Below, one piece after another: positions 11,001 to 20,011 of a stretch of 64,000 nucleotides of DNA. The notes below the pieces were generated by a model. That model did not search any database, had not been told where the DNA came from, and saw only the letters and a list, made by a program, of their open reading frames with translations. The position numbers were made by a program, and so were the translations under genes. The stretch covers positions 186,001-250,000 of the forward strand of contig CAIOAN010000008.1 in the NCBI GenBank assembly GCA_903855995.1, in the 5' to 3' direction. The first letter of the stretch is position 1, and each line of letters opens with the position of its first letter. This stretch comes from an uncultured Opitutia bacterium. Lineage in GTDB: Bacteria; Verrucomicrobiota; Verrucomicrobiia; Opitutales; UBA953.

Positions 11001-11180
11001 CTTCGCAAAGGATTGGAAAAGCGCCTGACCACCTACGCGGCCGACAAGACGCTCGCCCCGAAACTCCTCGCCACAGGCATGAGCCCGGCAGCCCAAGACC
11101 TCGACGCCAACCAGCTGGCCGCCTGGACGGCCACGGCCAACATCCTCCTCAACCTCGACGAAACCGTCACCCGCGAATGA
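8046..11180 (+). CDS. PSCyt1-DUF1549-DUF1553 domain protein
   Basis: [58 protein letters not shown]; C-terminal DUF1553 block; signal peptide. Confidence 0.92.
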   Translation: [1044 protein letters not shown]

Positions 11181-12640
11181 ACTGTAACGATCGCCAATTC
11201 ATCGGACTCGACCGGGCCACCCAAATGGCCCTCTCCCGCCGCACCTTCATCAAGGGTTCTGCCGGGGGCATCGGTCTCGCCGCCCTAGGCTCGCTGATTG
11301 GCACGCCCGCCTTCGCCGCTAACCCCGGCTTGGGTTTCCCGAACTTCAAACCCAAGGCCAAGCGAGTCATCTACCTTTTCCAGTCCGGCGCCCCCTCGCA
11401 GATGGATCTCTTTGACCCGAAGCCGCAACTGGAAGCGATGCGCGGCAAGGACCTCCCGGAGACGATTCGCAAAGGCCAGCGACTCACCACGATGACATCG
11501 GGCCAGAAATCCTTTCCGGTCGCTCCGACGATTTTCAAATTCAAACAACACGGCCAATCGGGCAACTGGTTCAGCGAACTGATCCCAAATATCGCCTCGA
11601 AGTCCGACGAATGGTGCGTCGTCCGCGCGATGCACACGGAAGCCATCAATCACGACCCGGCCATCACGTTCATGCAGACCGGCAGCCAGCTCGCCGGTCG
11701 ACCCAGCATCGGCTCCTGGTCCGCCTACGGCCTCGGCAGCGAGAACGCCGACCTGCCGGCCTATATCGTGATGACATCCTTCGGCAGCGGCCGACCGGAA
11801 GACCAACCCCTCTACGACCGTCTCTGGGGAGCGGGCTTCCTGCCCTCCAAACTCCAAGGCGTGAAACTCCGCAACAAAGGCGAACGCGTTCTTTACCTCA
11901 AGGACCCCGAAGGTATCCCCCGCGAAGTCCGGCGCGAGCAGCTCGATGAGCTCGCCGCACTCAACAACCAGCGCCACGGCGTCCTGGGTGATCCGGAAAT
12001 CCAGACGCGCATCTCCCAATATGAGATGGCCTTCCGCATGCAGACGAGCGTGCCCGACCTGCTCGACCTCTCCAAAGAACCCCAACACGTCCTCGACCTC
12101 TACGGACCCTACGTGAAGCGACCCGGCTCCTTTGCCTCCAACTGTCTGCTGGCCCGACGTCTCTGCGAACGTGATGTGCGTTTTGTCCAACTCTTCCACA
12201 TGGGCTGGGACCACCACGGCGGGCTCCCCAAGGCCATCAAAGGCCAGTGCAATGACACTGACCAGGCCACCGCTGGATTACTCACCGACCTCAAGCAGCG
12301 CGGACTGCTCGATGACACCCTCATCGTCTGGGGCGGCGAATTCGGTCGCACGACCTACTCGCAGGGCGCTCTCTCCGAGACCAATTATGGGCGCGACCAT
12401 CACCCCCGCTGCTTCACCGTCCTGATGGCCGGCGCCGGCGTGAACAAAGGCACCACCTTCGGCGAGACCGACGACTTCAGTTACAATATCGTCAAGGACG
12501 GCGTCCACGTGCATGACCTCAATGCCACGATTCTCCAGATCATGGGCGTCGACCACAAGCGCCTCACCTATCGCTTCCAAGGTCGCGACTTCCGCCTCAC
12601 CGATATCCACGGCGAAGTCGTGAAGCAGTTACTGGCCTAA
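11177..12640 (+). CDS. DUF1501 domain-containing protein, Tat signal
   Basis: ALSRRTFIKGSAGGIGLAALG Tat motif; YLFQSGAPSQMDLFDPKP; GEFGRTTYSQGALSETNYGRDHHPRCFTVLMAGAGV. Overlaps the upstream gene by 4 nt. Confidence 0.92.
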   Translation: MNCNDRQFIGLDRATQMALSRRTFIKGSAGGIGLAALGSLIGTPAFAANPGLGFPNFKPKAKRVIYLFQSGAPSQMDLFDPKPQLEAMRGKDLPETIRKGQRLTTMTSGQKSFPVAPTIFKFKQHGQSGNWFSELIPNIASKSDEWCVVRAMHTEAINHDPAITFMQTGSQLAGRPSIGSWSAYGLGSENADLPAYIVMTSFGSGRPEDQPLYDRLWGAGFLPSKLQGVKLRNKGERVLYLKDPEGIPREVRREQLDELAALNNQRHGVLGDPEIQTRISQYEMAFRMQTSVPDLLDLSKEPQHVLDLYGPYVKRPGSFASNCLLARRLCERDVRFVQLFHMGWDHHGGLPKAIKGQCNDTDQATAGLLTDLKQRGLLDDTLIVWGGEFGRTTYSQGALSETNYGRDHHPRCFTVLMAGAGVNKGTTFGETDDFSYNIVKDGVHVHDLNATILQIMGVDHKRLTYRFQGRDFRLTDIHGEVVKQLLA

Positions 12641-12663
12641 AAGCAAGTTGGCGGTTTCCGCCC

Positions 12664-14079
12664 TTACTTTCCGACCTGCTCGCGATAAAGGACCTTGAAC
12701 GGATTCTCAGCCGGCCCCTGCACGCCTTCATTGACCATCATCGGGCGGACCCCAGCCCACCAGGCGGAATGGCGGGTGCTCAGGTCGGCCACGACATCGG
12801 GATGCTGTGCGGAGACATCCGACTTCTCGGCGTAATCATTAGAGAGATCAAACAACTGCCAGTGCGGGGCCGTCTTAGCCTTGGGGCCCTGCGCCTGGGA
12901 GACCAGATGCCATCGGGTCGTCCGCACGCTCGTATCACGAAGTCGGCCGGTCTCCGGATCGGCGGTCGGCGCCCAGCGACCCACATGCGTAAAGAGCGTA
13001 CGGTCTTCCCACTTAGCAGCTCCATCTTTCAACAATGGCACGAGACTGCGCCCTTCAACCTGCGGCCGCACTTCCTCTGGAATCACGGTGCCAGTTAATT
13101 CGGCGATGGTCGGGAAATAATCAATGTGCGCCGCCAGGCCAGTAACGGCATGCGGCTCCAAGTGCCCCTTCCAGCGCCAGAAAGACATGGCCCGGGTGCC
13201 CCCCAGGAAAGGCGACCCCTTGTGCCCGCGCATCCCGGCTGCGAACACCGGCTCACCCGCGGCCGAACCATTATCATTCATGAAGACGATGAGCGTGTTG
13301 TCGTCCAGACCGAGCTCAGTTAGGCGGGCCATAAACTTTCCGAGGTGACGGTCGATGTCGATGATCATGCCGAAGAAGCCTTCCGTGCCCGCGGGCACCT
13401 TACCTATGAACTGTGCAGAATCCTCGGGCTTGGCGGTATAAGGAGCGTGCGGAGCGTTTGTCGCCAGGTAGGCGTAGAACGGCTGCCTGGCCGCGGCCTG
13501 CTGCTCGATCCACTTCGTGGCCTGAGCGAAGAAGACATCCGTGCAGAAGCCTTTGGTTTTTTCAAACTTCCCGTTGTGCAGCACATACGGATCAAAATAA
13601 GTGTTGCCCGGGGCATCGCCGCAGCTGCCCGGGTAACTCTGACCGATTCCACCGGCCCCGTGAATGAACACCTCGTCAAAACCGCGACGTCCGGGTTGAT
13701 ACTCAGCCTCATCTCCGAGGTGCCATTTTCCGAAAATGCCAGTCCGATAACCTGACTTCTGCAGTAGCTGGGTGAGCGTCGTCGCCTTCAAAGTCATGCG
13801 TTCTCGTTCAAAAATGGTGTGGGTGACGCCGTTTTTGAACTCATGCCGTCCGGTCAGCAGCGCGCTGCGCGTTGGCGAACAAGTCGGCGAAACATGGAAA
13901 TCCTCGAAGTGGACGCTCTGAGATTTAAACTTATCAATGTTCGGCGTCTTCACCAACGGATTCCCGTTGGCGCTGATGTCTCCATAGCCTTGGTCATCAG
14001 TCAGAATGAAGATGACGTTCGGACGGTCAGCCGCGAAGGTCGCCAGACAACTCAAGAACAAGCCTAAGAGATTTCTCAT
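12664..14079 (-). CDS. Sulfatase (arylsulfatase family)
   Basis: RPNVIFILTDDQGYGDISANGNP; formylglycine motif CSPTRSALLTG; GKWHLGD; signal peptide. Confidence 0.92.
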   Translation of the reverse strand: MRNLLGLFLSCLATFAADRPNVIFILTDDQGYGDISANGNPLVKTPNIDKFKSQSVHFEDFHVSPTCSPTRSALLTGRHEFKNGVTHTIFERERMTLKATTLTQLLQKSGYRTGIFGKWHLGDEAEYQPGRRGFDEVFIHGAGGIGQSYPGSCGDAPGNTYFDPYVLHNGKFEKTKGFCTDVFFAQATKWIEQQAAARQPFYAYLATNAPHAPYTAKPEDSAQFIGKVPAGTEGFFGMIIDIDRHLGKFMARLTELGLDDNTLIVFMNDNGSAAGEPVFAAGMRGHKGSPFLGGTRAMSFWRWKGHLEPHAVTGLAAHIDYFPTIAELTGTVIPEEVRPQVEGRSLVPLLKDGAAKWEDRTLFTHVGRWAPTADPETGRLRDTSVRTTRWHLVSQAQGPKAKTAPHWQLFDLSNDYAEKSDVSAQHPDVVADLSTRHSAWWAGVRPMMVNEGVQGPAENPFKVLYREQVGK

Positions 14080-14122
14080 GGGGATGAGCGTCAGCGTGGC
14101 CCCTCCCCGGCCGGACGCAACC

Positions 14123-14929
14123 TCAGCCGCCGCGGCGCTGCAGTTTGAAGGACCGATAGGTCATCTCACCGGAAACCGCATCCCGGTAAAGCCGCGACCC
14201 CTTAACGCCGGCGAAATCCATCGCCAACCCGTGCAGACAACGCGGCAAGGCCTGCCGCACCATAGCCGCATAGCGCGGGGTGTTGAGTTCCATCCCGCGG
14301 ATGACCTCGGGGTTGATCAGACGCATCTGCTCCAGCCGCAGCGACGGATGCTGGGTTAACGCCCCGACCCATTCTTCAAGCCCGTTGGGATAGCGCAGAT
14401 CCGCATGACAGAACCAGCCGCCGGGCTTCAACACCTTGGCCACCTGATCCACGAAGCCCGGAAAGTTCGGGTAGCAATGAGAGGCCTCGACATTGATCAC
14501 GACATCGAAACTTCCCGGCGCAAAAGGCAGTACCTGCGCATCGCCGACCTGAAAACTCAGCCCCACCACGCGATGCCGCTCCACACAGTAGCGGATACCT
14601 TCGGGATTCAGATCTAGCCCGACGTATTCGGCCGGGCCGAGATAACGGGCGAAATAAGATGCACCGCCGCCATGGCCGCAACTGACCTCAAGCACGCGCT
14701 TACCGCGCAAATCGACGCCACCGAGGACATGATTGTAGAGTTGAATATTCGGGCGATCACCTTCGTCCTCCGCCCGCAAGTCCGGCCGGATGTCATGCTC
14801 ACCGTCAAAAGCGTAGTTCAGGAAACTGATGCCCTGCGCGCGCACCCGCCGCGTGAAGAATGGATACCACCACTGCCACAGCTTCTGACGAAGACTGGGG
14901 CGCACCAGAATTTCTTCGATGAGACCCAT
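14123..14929 (-). CDS. Class I SAM-dependent methyltransferase (phthiotriolone-methyltransferase-like)
   Basis: GKRVLEVSCGHGGGASYFARYLGP, FDVVINVEASHCYPNFPGF, LKPGGWFCHADLR. Start trimmed from 15031 to MGLIEEILVRPS at 14929. Confidence 0.8.
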   Translation of the reverse strand: MGLIEEILVRPSLRQKLWQWWYPFFTRRVRAQGISFLNYAFDGEHDIRPDLRAEDEGDRPNIQLYNHVLGGVDLRGKRVLEVSCGHGGGASYFARYLGPAEYVGLDLNPEGIRYCVERHRVVGLSFQVGDAQVLPFAPGSFDVVINVEASHCYPNFPGFVDQVAKVLKPGGWFCHADLRYPNGLEEWVGALTQHPSLRLEQMRLINPEVIRGMELNTPRYAAMVRQALPRCLHGLAMDFAGVKGSRLYRDAVSGEMTYRSFKLQRRGG

Positions 14930-14930
14930 C

Positions 14931-15659
14931 TTATGACCAGACCCCTTGGTCGATGAGCGCCTTCGTGGCGGCGGCGGACCAGCCACGGTTCGCCACAGGG
15001 TTAGCCGGACTCGGATGCGGGACCTTGGCAAAATTCACGAGCAACCCATGCAGCGCCTCCCGCGCCCGAGTCTCCGCATACGCACCGACGCCGACCACCG
15101 TCGTCACCCCCAGGCTTTCCACCATGACGCGAAGGAGCCGATCACATTCCGTATTCACCGGCGTCATGGATTCCGTCGGCAATTCCTCAGGGATGACGTT
15201 CCGGCCCTGCTTGGTGTTCTGCAGGAAAAGCAGCGGGCAATAATTATGCACCAGATGCTCGGCGAAGAACTTGTCGGCCTGACCGAAGCGTTCCTGGCAG
15301 AGCCCCCACAGCCGCCGACCACTGACTTCTGAGCGATGGCAGGCAAAGCCGGCGACCTTCTTGCCCGGATGTTCCTGGTCGGGCCGGCCCACGGGCATCT
15401 CGATTCCCATCCAGTCGCGCACCGCGGCGATCTCGCCGAATGGCACCCCCGTCTGCGCCATCCCGAACGGACCCGGATTCATACCTAGGAAAAGCACCTT
15501 GCGGGGCCCGGCGGCCGCGTAACGCCTCAGATAGGCCTCATGGGCCTCCCATGCATAATCGAGCGGACGGTAGACAAAGTCGGCGGGCGAAGGGAACGTC
15601 AGCCCGGCGAGGGCCTTTCGTAACGCGATCGTCGCCCGGATGACTGGTTCGGCGGACAT
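14931..15659 (-). CDS. SMUG1-like single-strand-selective uracil-DNA glycosylase
   Basis: SMUG1 signature GMNPGPFGMAQTGVPFGE, NYCPLLF, HPSPANPVANRGW; start at MSAEPVIRAT (15659), one nt from the downstream methyltransferase gene. Confidence 0.85.
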   Translation of the reverse strand: MSAEPVIRATIALRKALAGLTFPSPADFVYRPLDYAWEAHEAYLRRYAAAGPRKVLFLGMNPGPFGMAQTGVPFGEIAAVRDWMGIEMPVGRPDQEHPGKKVAGFACHRSEVSGRRLWGLCQERFGQADKFFAEHLVHNYCPLLFLQNTKQGRNVIPEELPTESMTPVNTECDRLLRVMVESLGVTTVVGVGAYAETRAREALHGLLVNFAKVPHPSPANPVANRGWSAAATKALIDQGVWS

Positions 15660-15771
15660 GCTGAAAGACAATCCACCCGCCTCGCCGGGTCGAGCCGTAA
15701 GGCGGGCGCCGGGGGTGCGATTTCCCCTTGCGCTTCCCCTCGCACGATAAAAAGTCCACCTCCCTACCGAC

Positions 15772-17727
15772 GTGAGCAAACCGCAGCCTTGGACTACTAA
15801 AGACGCCGAAGATTATTACGGCTTCAAACGCTGGGGAGGTAACAACTTCTCCGTGGACCCGCAGGGCCACCTCTGCGTGCACCCGAAAGGCGACCATCGC
15901 AAGATCCGCATCACCGACATCGTCAAGGAAGTCGAAGCCTCGGGCCTCAAGCCGCCGCTGACCATCCGCGTCCAGGATCTACTGCGCCACCGCGTCACGC
16001 AAATCAACGAGGCCTTCCGCCGCGCCATCGAGGAAGAAGACTATACCGGTCGGTACCGCGGTGTCTTCCCCATCAAGGTCAATCAGCTCCGCGAAGTCGT
16101 CGAAGAAATCCTCGATGCCGGCGAAGAATATGATTTCGGCCTCGAAGCCGGCTCCAAGCCGGAACTGATTATTGCCCTCGCGTTGCTCGAGAACCGCAAG
16201 GCTCTCCTGATTTGCAATGGCTACAAGGATGAGGAATACATCGAGCTCGCCCTGATGGGTCGCCGCCTCGGCAAGCAGACCATCATCGTCGTCGAACAGC
16301 TTTCGGAAATCGATGCGATCATCCGCATCGCCCGCCGCATGGGTGTGCAGCCGCACATTGGCCTGCGCGTCAAGCTCACCACGGCTGGCGAAGGCAAGTG
16401 GGCGGACAGCACCGGCGAGAACGCCAAGTTCGGTCTGACCGCCTCTGAGATCGTCGAAGTCTCCCAACGTCTCGCGAAGGCGAAGATGAAGGACTCCCTT
16501 CGCTTGGTTCACTTCCACATCGGCTCGCAGGTGCCGAACATCGGTACGATTAAGAAAGCGGTCGTCGAAGCCACCCGCTTCTACTGCGAGCTCAAGCGCA
16601 TGGGCTTCCCCATGGGCTTGCTCGACGTCGGCGGCGGCCTGGGCATCGACTACGACGGCAGCCGCTCGGCCTATGAATCCTCCATGAATTACAGCATGGA
16701 AGGCTACGCCCGCGACGTCGTCGCCAACGTGAAGCAAATCTGCGAGGAAAGCGGCGTCCCGCTTCCCGACATCGTCTCGGAATCCGGCCGCGCCCTGGTC
16801 GCTCCGCACTCGATTCTCATCTTTGAAGCCGTTGACCGCATCACCCGCGACGAAGGCAACGTCAGCCCCCCGAAGGGCAAGACCCACCAGCTCATCCGCG
16901 AACTCGAAGCCATCCGTAAGAATAAGCGGAAGTTCGACCCGCTGGAGCGCTACCACGACGCCAAGGAAAAGCGCGAGGAAGCCCACGCCCGTTTCAGCCT
17001 CGGCAACCTGCGCCTCGAAGAACGCGCCCAAGCCGACCGCCTATTCTGGGATATCTGCCGTCAGATTCGCCAGGACTTGAAAGACGTCTCCGACGTGCCG
17101 GACGAACTCGCCCGCCTCGATTCGATGCTGGCCGAACAGTATGTCTGCAACTTCTCGGTGTTCCAATCCTTGCTCGATCACTGGGCGCTGGATCAGTTGT
17201 TCCCGATCGCCCCGATTCATCGCCTCAACGAGCGCCCGACCGTCCAAGCCACGCTGGTCGACATCACCTGCGATTCCGACGGCAAGGTCGACGACTTCAT
17301 CGACCTGGAGGACGTCCGCAAGACCCTCTCCCTCCACCCGTTGAAGGATGGCCAGCCCTACTACATCGGTGCCTTCATGGTCGGCGCCTATCAGGACATC
17401 ATGGGCGACCTTCACAACCTCTTCGGTCGCGTGAACGAGGCCCACGTCTTCCTCGAAGATGACGAAGCCGATGGCTTCTACATCGAGGAAAGCATCCCGG
17501 GCTACTCCGTCGAACGCATCCTAGGCATGATCCAGTATAACGCCGAAGACCTTTGCCGCATGCTCAAGCGCCAGGTCGACCGCGCCACCAAGGCAGACTC
17601 CGTTCGCCCCCGCGAAGGCGTGGCGATGGTCGATCTCTACGAACGCCTCATCCGCGGTCGCACCTACCTGATTCCACACCGCGAAGAAGCGAAGGCGAAA
17701 TCAAAGAAGGCCGCGAAGAAGAAGTAA
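15772..17727 (+). CDS. speA: Biosynthetic arginine decarboxylase
   Basis: GTG start; W..DAEDYYGFKRWGGNNFSVD, GVFPIKVNQLREVVEEIL, FGLEAGSKPELIIALAL, FHIGSQVPNI, LDVGGGLGIDYDGSRSAYESSMNYSMEGYA match SpeA. Confidence 0.93.
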   Translation: MSKPQPWTTKDAEDYYGFKRWGGNNFSVDPQGHLCVHPKGDHRKIRITDIVKEVEASGLKPPLTIRVQDLLRHRVTQINEAFRRAIEEEDYTGRYRGVFPIKVNQLREVVEEILDAGEEYDFGLEAGSKPELIIALALLENRKALLICNGYKDEEYIELALMGRRLGKQTIIVVEQLSEIDAIIRIARRMGVQPHIGLRVKLTTAGEGKWADSTGENAKFGLTASEIVEVSQRLAKAKMKDSLRLVHFHIGSQVPNIGTIKKAVVEATRFYCELKRMGFPMGLLDVGGGLGIDYDGSRSAYESSMNYSMEGYARDVVANVKQICEESGVPLPDIVSESGRALVAPHSILIFEAVDRITRDEGNVSPPKGKTHQLIRELEAIRKNKRKFDPLERYHDAKEKREEAHARFSLGNLRLEERAQADRLFWDICRQIRQDLKDVSDVPDELARLDSMLAEQYVCNFSVFQSLLDHWALDQLFPIAPIHRLNERPTVQATLVDITCDSDGKVDDFIDLEDVRKTLSLHPLKDGQPYYIGAFMVGAYQDIMGDLHNLFGRVNEAHVFLEDDEADGFYIEESIPGYSVERILGMIQYNAEDLCRMLKRQVDRATKADSVRPREGVAMVDLYERLIRGRTYLIPHREEAKAKSKKAAKKK

Positions 17728-17757
17728 GCGGAGTGATTGCTCCGCAGGGCCAGGCCT

Positions 17758-18243
17758 TCAGGCCAAGATCAACTTCAGCCGCTTCAACTCTTCGAGCATG
17801 AGTGGCGGTGCTTCGCGTAGGTTCTCGTAGGAATCCACATGCGCCAGCCAGGCCCAATGGTCGCCGCAATCCATCCGCTCGGTGAAACGCAGTCGCAGCG
17901 TGGCGATGGCTCCCTTCAGCAGATAAAGGCCGTCCCCGACATGCTCGATCTGATCACCCAGCAGGGTGATCTTATCCGTAGAGTTACCAGACTTCTTCCC
18001 GAGGAGCTTGATATGGTTGGCCTGATCTTTGGCCATGTAGTTGAGCAAACCAATCGGATTGATCTCCAGATTGGCGAGCGTCTTGGTGTCCTTATACACG
18101 CCGACGATGAAGCACTTCGGCTTCAAGGAAATCGGGGTGACGTAACTGCAGATATTGAGGTTACCCTTACCGCCAGCCGTGGTGGACAGACTATAAATAG
18201 GTCCGTCCACGCGATTCCAAGGTTTGACACGGATTCCGGGCAT
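17758..18243 (-). CDS. Flavin reductase-like (FMN-binding split barrel) family protein
   Basis: IYSLSTTAGGKGNLNICSYVTPISLKPKCFIVGVYKDTKTLANL is typical of flavin-reductase-like domains. Confidence 0.7.
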   Translation of the reverse strand: MPGIRVKPWNRVDGPIYSLSTTAGGKGNLNICSYVTPISLKPKCFIVGVYKDTKTLANLEINPIGLLNYMAKDQANHIKLLGKKSGNSTDKITLLGDQIEHVGDGLYLLKGAIATLRLRFTERMDCGDHWAWLAHVDSYENLREAPPLMLEELKRLKLILA

Positions 18244-18332
18244 TGAAGTGGGGTTCCCCTATTACCCGCCCCAGTCCTAATTGTTCCGCCCAATTTTACT
18301 GACCTAGCAGACGGGAGTCGTAAAACCATGGA

Positions 18333-19223
18333 ATGTCCCGCCCGAGTGCCTGTTTCACCCTGCTTCTGGCCATCGCTGCCGGCCTCCTGGGCGGTTGCGG
18401 ACCCCGAAAGGCCTCCCAACCCCCCGTTAAAGACCTCTCTTACGATTCTAGCGGGCATGAGCGGCAGAAACTTGACCTTCAACTCCCGGGCAATCCAAAA
18501 GGGGCCCCGGTGGTCCTCTGGGTCCATGGCGGGGGCTGGGTCGCCGGTAATAAGGACAACCCTCCCATCGGCTTCCTAAAACAGCGCGGCTACGTCGTGG
18601 CCTCGATGAACTATCGCTACTCGACCCAGGCGCCCTTCCCTGCCCAGCTCGAAGATGCCAAGTCCGCTGTGCGCTGGCTCCGCGCCCACGCCGCCCAATA
18701 CGGCTACGACGGACACCGCATCGCGGTCTGGGGACATTCGGCCGGCGGCACCATCGTCGAGATGCTCGGCGTCTCGGCGGCCCATCATAACTTTGACCGC
18801 GGCGATAACCTCGACACCTCAAGCGAAGTCCAGGCCGTCGTCGGTATGAGCGGCCCGACCAACTTCGTGCCCATGATCCGCCATGCGATCGCCAACGGCG
18901 ACGCCCGTAATCCGAAGGCGATCATCCAGGTCGTCGGGCGACTGCTGGGCTGTCCGGTCGAAGAATCCGAACGCTATGCCCCCGCCGCCAGCCCGACGAG
19001 TTACGTCTCGGTCGCAGCCGCGCCCACCCTGCTCATCCATGGCGGCAGAGATGAACTCGTCCCCGTCGAGCAAAGCCAGGAACTCCACGACCTCCTCCAG
19101 GCTGCCGGTGCCAAATGCGAGCTCTTGATCATCCCCGAGGCCGATCACGGCGGGGTCTTTGACCGCAACACCCTCAACCAGGCCGCGGATTTCACCGATC
19201 GCGCCCTCGGTGTGCACCGCTGA
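18333..19223 (+). CDS. Alpha/beta hydrolase, esterase/lipase family, putative lipoprotein
   Basis: Lipobox LLGGC; VVLWVHGGGWVAGNKDN oxyanion region; GHSAGG nucleophile elbow; ADHGGVF. Confidence 0.82.
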   Translation: MSRPSACFTLLLAIAAGLLGGCGPRKASQPPVKDLSYDSSGHERQKLDLQLPGNPKGAPVVLWVHGGGWVAGNKDNPPIGFLKQRGYVVASMNYRYSTQAPFPAQLEDAKSAVRWLRAHAAQYGYDGHRIAVWGHSAGGTIVEMLGVSAAHHNFDRGDNLDTSSEVQAVVGMSGPTNFVPMIRHAIANGDARNPKAIIQVVGRLLGCPVEESERYAPAASPTSYVSVAAAPTLLIHGGRDELVPVEQSQELHDLLQAAGAKCELLIIPEADHGGVFDRNTLNQAADFTDRALGVHR

Positions 19224-19225
19224 GC

Positions 19226-19957
19226 ATGGGACGCATCGTCGCCCTTCACGGCTTCACAGGTTCGGGCGCCGACTTCGATCCATTGCGCCCGCTACTGCCA
19301 GCCCAGACGGAACTGATTGCTCCGGACTTCCCTGGACACGGCCACAAGGCCCACCAACGTCGAGCTTCGGAATACGCCTTAGAGTCGCACCTCCAACTCA
19401 TCAGCGAAGCCGTCGGCCCGGCCGAACCGGTCACGCTTCTCGGCTATTCCATGGGCGGACGTCTCGCCCTCCATTGGTCCGTCGCCCATCCCGAACGCGT
19501 CCGACGCCTCATTCTCATCGGGGCCAGCCCTGGCCTCCCCGAGCCCGCCCAGCGCGATGAACGTCGCCTCGCCGACGCCGACCTCGCGAACTTCATCCGC
19601 ACGCAAGGTCTCCCCGCCTTCTTCAAATACTGGTATAACCAAACCTTCTTCGCCTCGCTGATGGCTCTCCCGCCAGAACGGCTCGATCCGATTCTCTCTC
19701 GCCGAGCCGAGAATCAACCCGAAGCCCTCGCACTCAGCCTGGAGAATGTCGGCACCGGCACGCTGCCTTCGCTCTGGCATCGCTTGAAAGAACTGCGCAT
19801 GCCCATCGACATCGTCACGGGCGAGCACGACGTAAAATTCACCCGCGTCGCCCATGAGATGGGCGCCCACCTCCCGAAGGCCCGCCTGAGCGTCGTCGAA
19901 CACGCGGGCCATGCGGTGCACCTGGAGCAACCCGCCGACCTGGCGATGCTGCTTTGA
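19226..19957 (+). CDS. Alpha/beta hydrolase, MenH-like (SHCHC synthase-type)
   Basis: VALHGFTGSGADFDPL, LLGYSMGGRLALHWSVAHPERVRRLILIGASPGL, VEHAGHAVHLEQP; resembles MenH but function not proven by context. Confidence 0.65.
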   Translation: MGRIVALHGFTGSGADFDPLRPLLPAQTELIAPDFPGHGHKAHQRRASEYALESHLQLISEAVGPAEPVTLLGYSMGGRLALHWSVAHPERVRRLILIGASPGLPEPAQRDERRLADADLANFIRTQGLPAFFKYWYNQTFFASLMALPPERLDPILSRRAENQPEALALSLENVGTGTLPSLWHRLKELRMPIDIVTGEHDVKFTRVAHEMGAHLPKARLSVVEHAGHAVHLEQPADLAMLL

Positions 19958-19964
19958 TGAATAA

Positions 19965-19993
19965 AAAGACCCGGTCAGATGACCGGGTCTTCT
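19965..19993. terminator. Bidirectional hairpin terminator between convergent genes
   Basis: AAGACCCGGTC-AGAT-GACCGGGTCTT perfect inverted repeat with A-run 5' and T-rich 3'. Confidence 0.75.
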
Positions 19994-20011
19994 ATTTCCA
20001 TTCGGACGAGC

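Noticed and set aside
11285-12217. 310-aa minus-strand ORF, and similar ORFs at 21634-22629, 26566-27471, 38618-39541, 5063-5809 and 7204-7950
   Set aside because: All lie antisense to well-supported genes and have shadow-type composition.
15979-17031. 350-aa minus-strand ORF
   Set aside because: Antisense to speA; Ala/Asp/Val-rich shadow ORF without domain signature.
17728-17745. Terminator after speA
   Set aside because: GCGGAG-TGATTG-CTCCGC hairpin is present but there is no T-tract; not confident enough to list.
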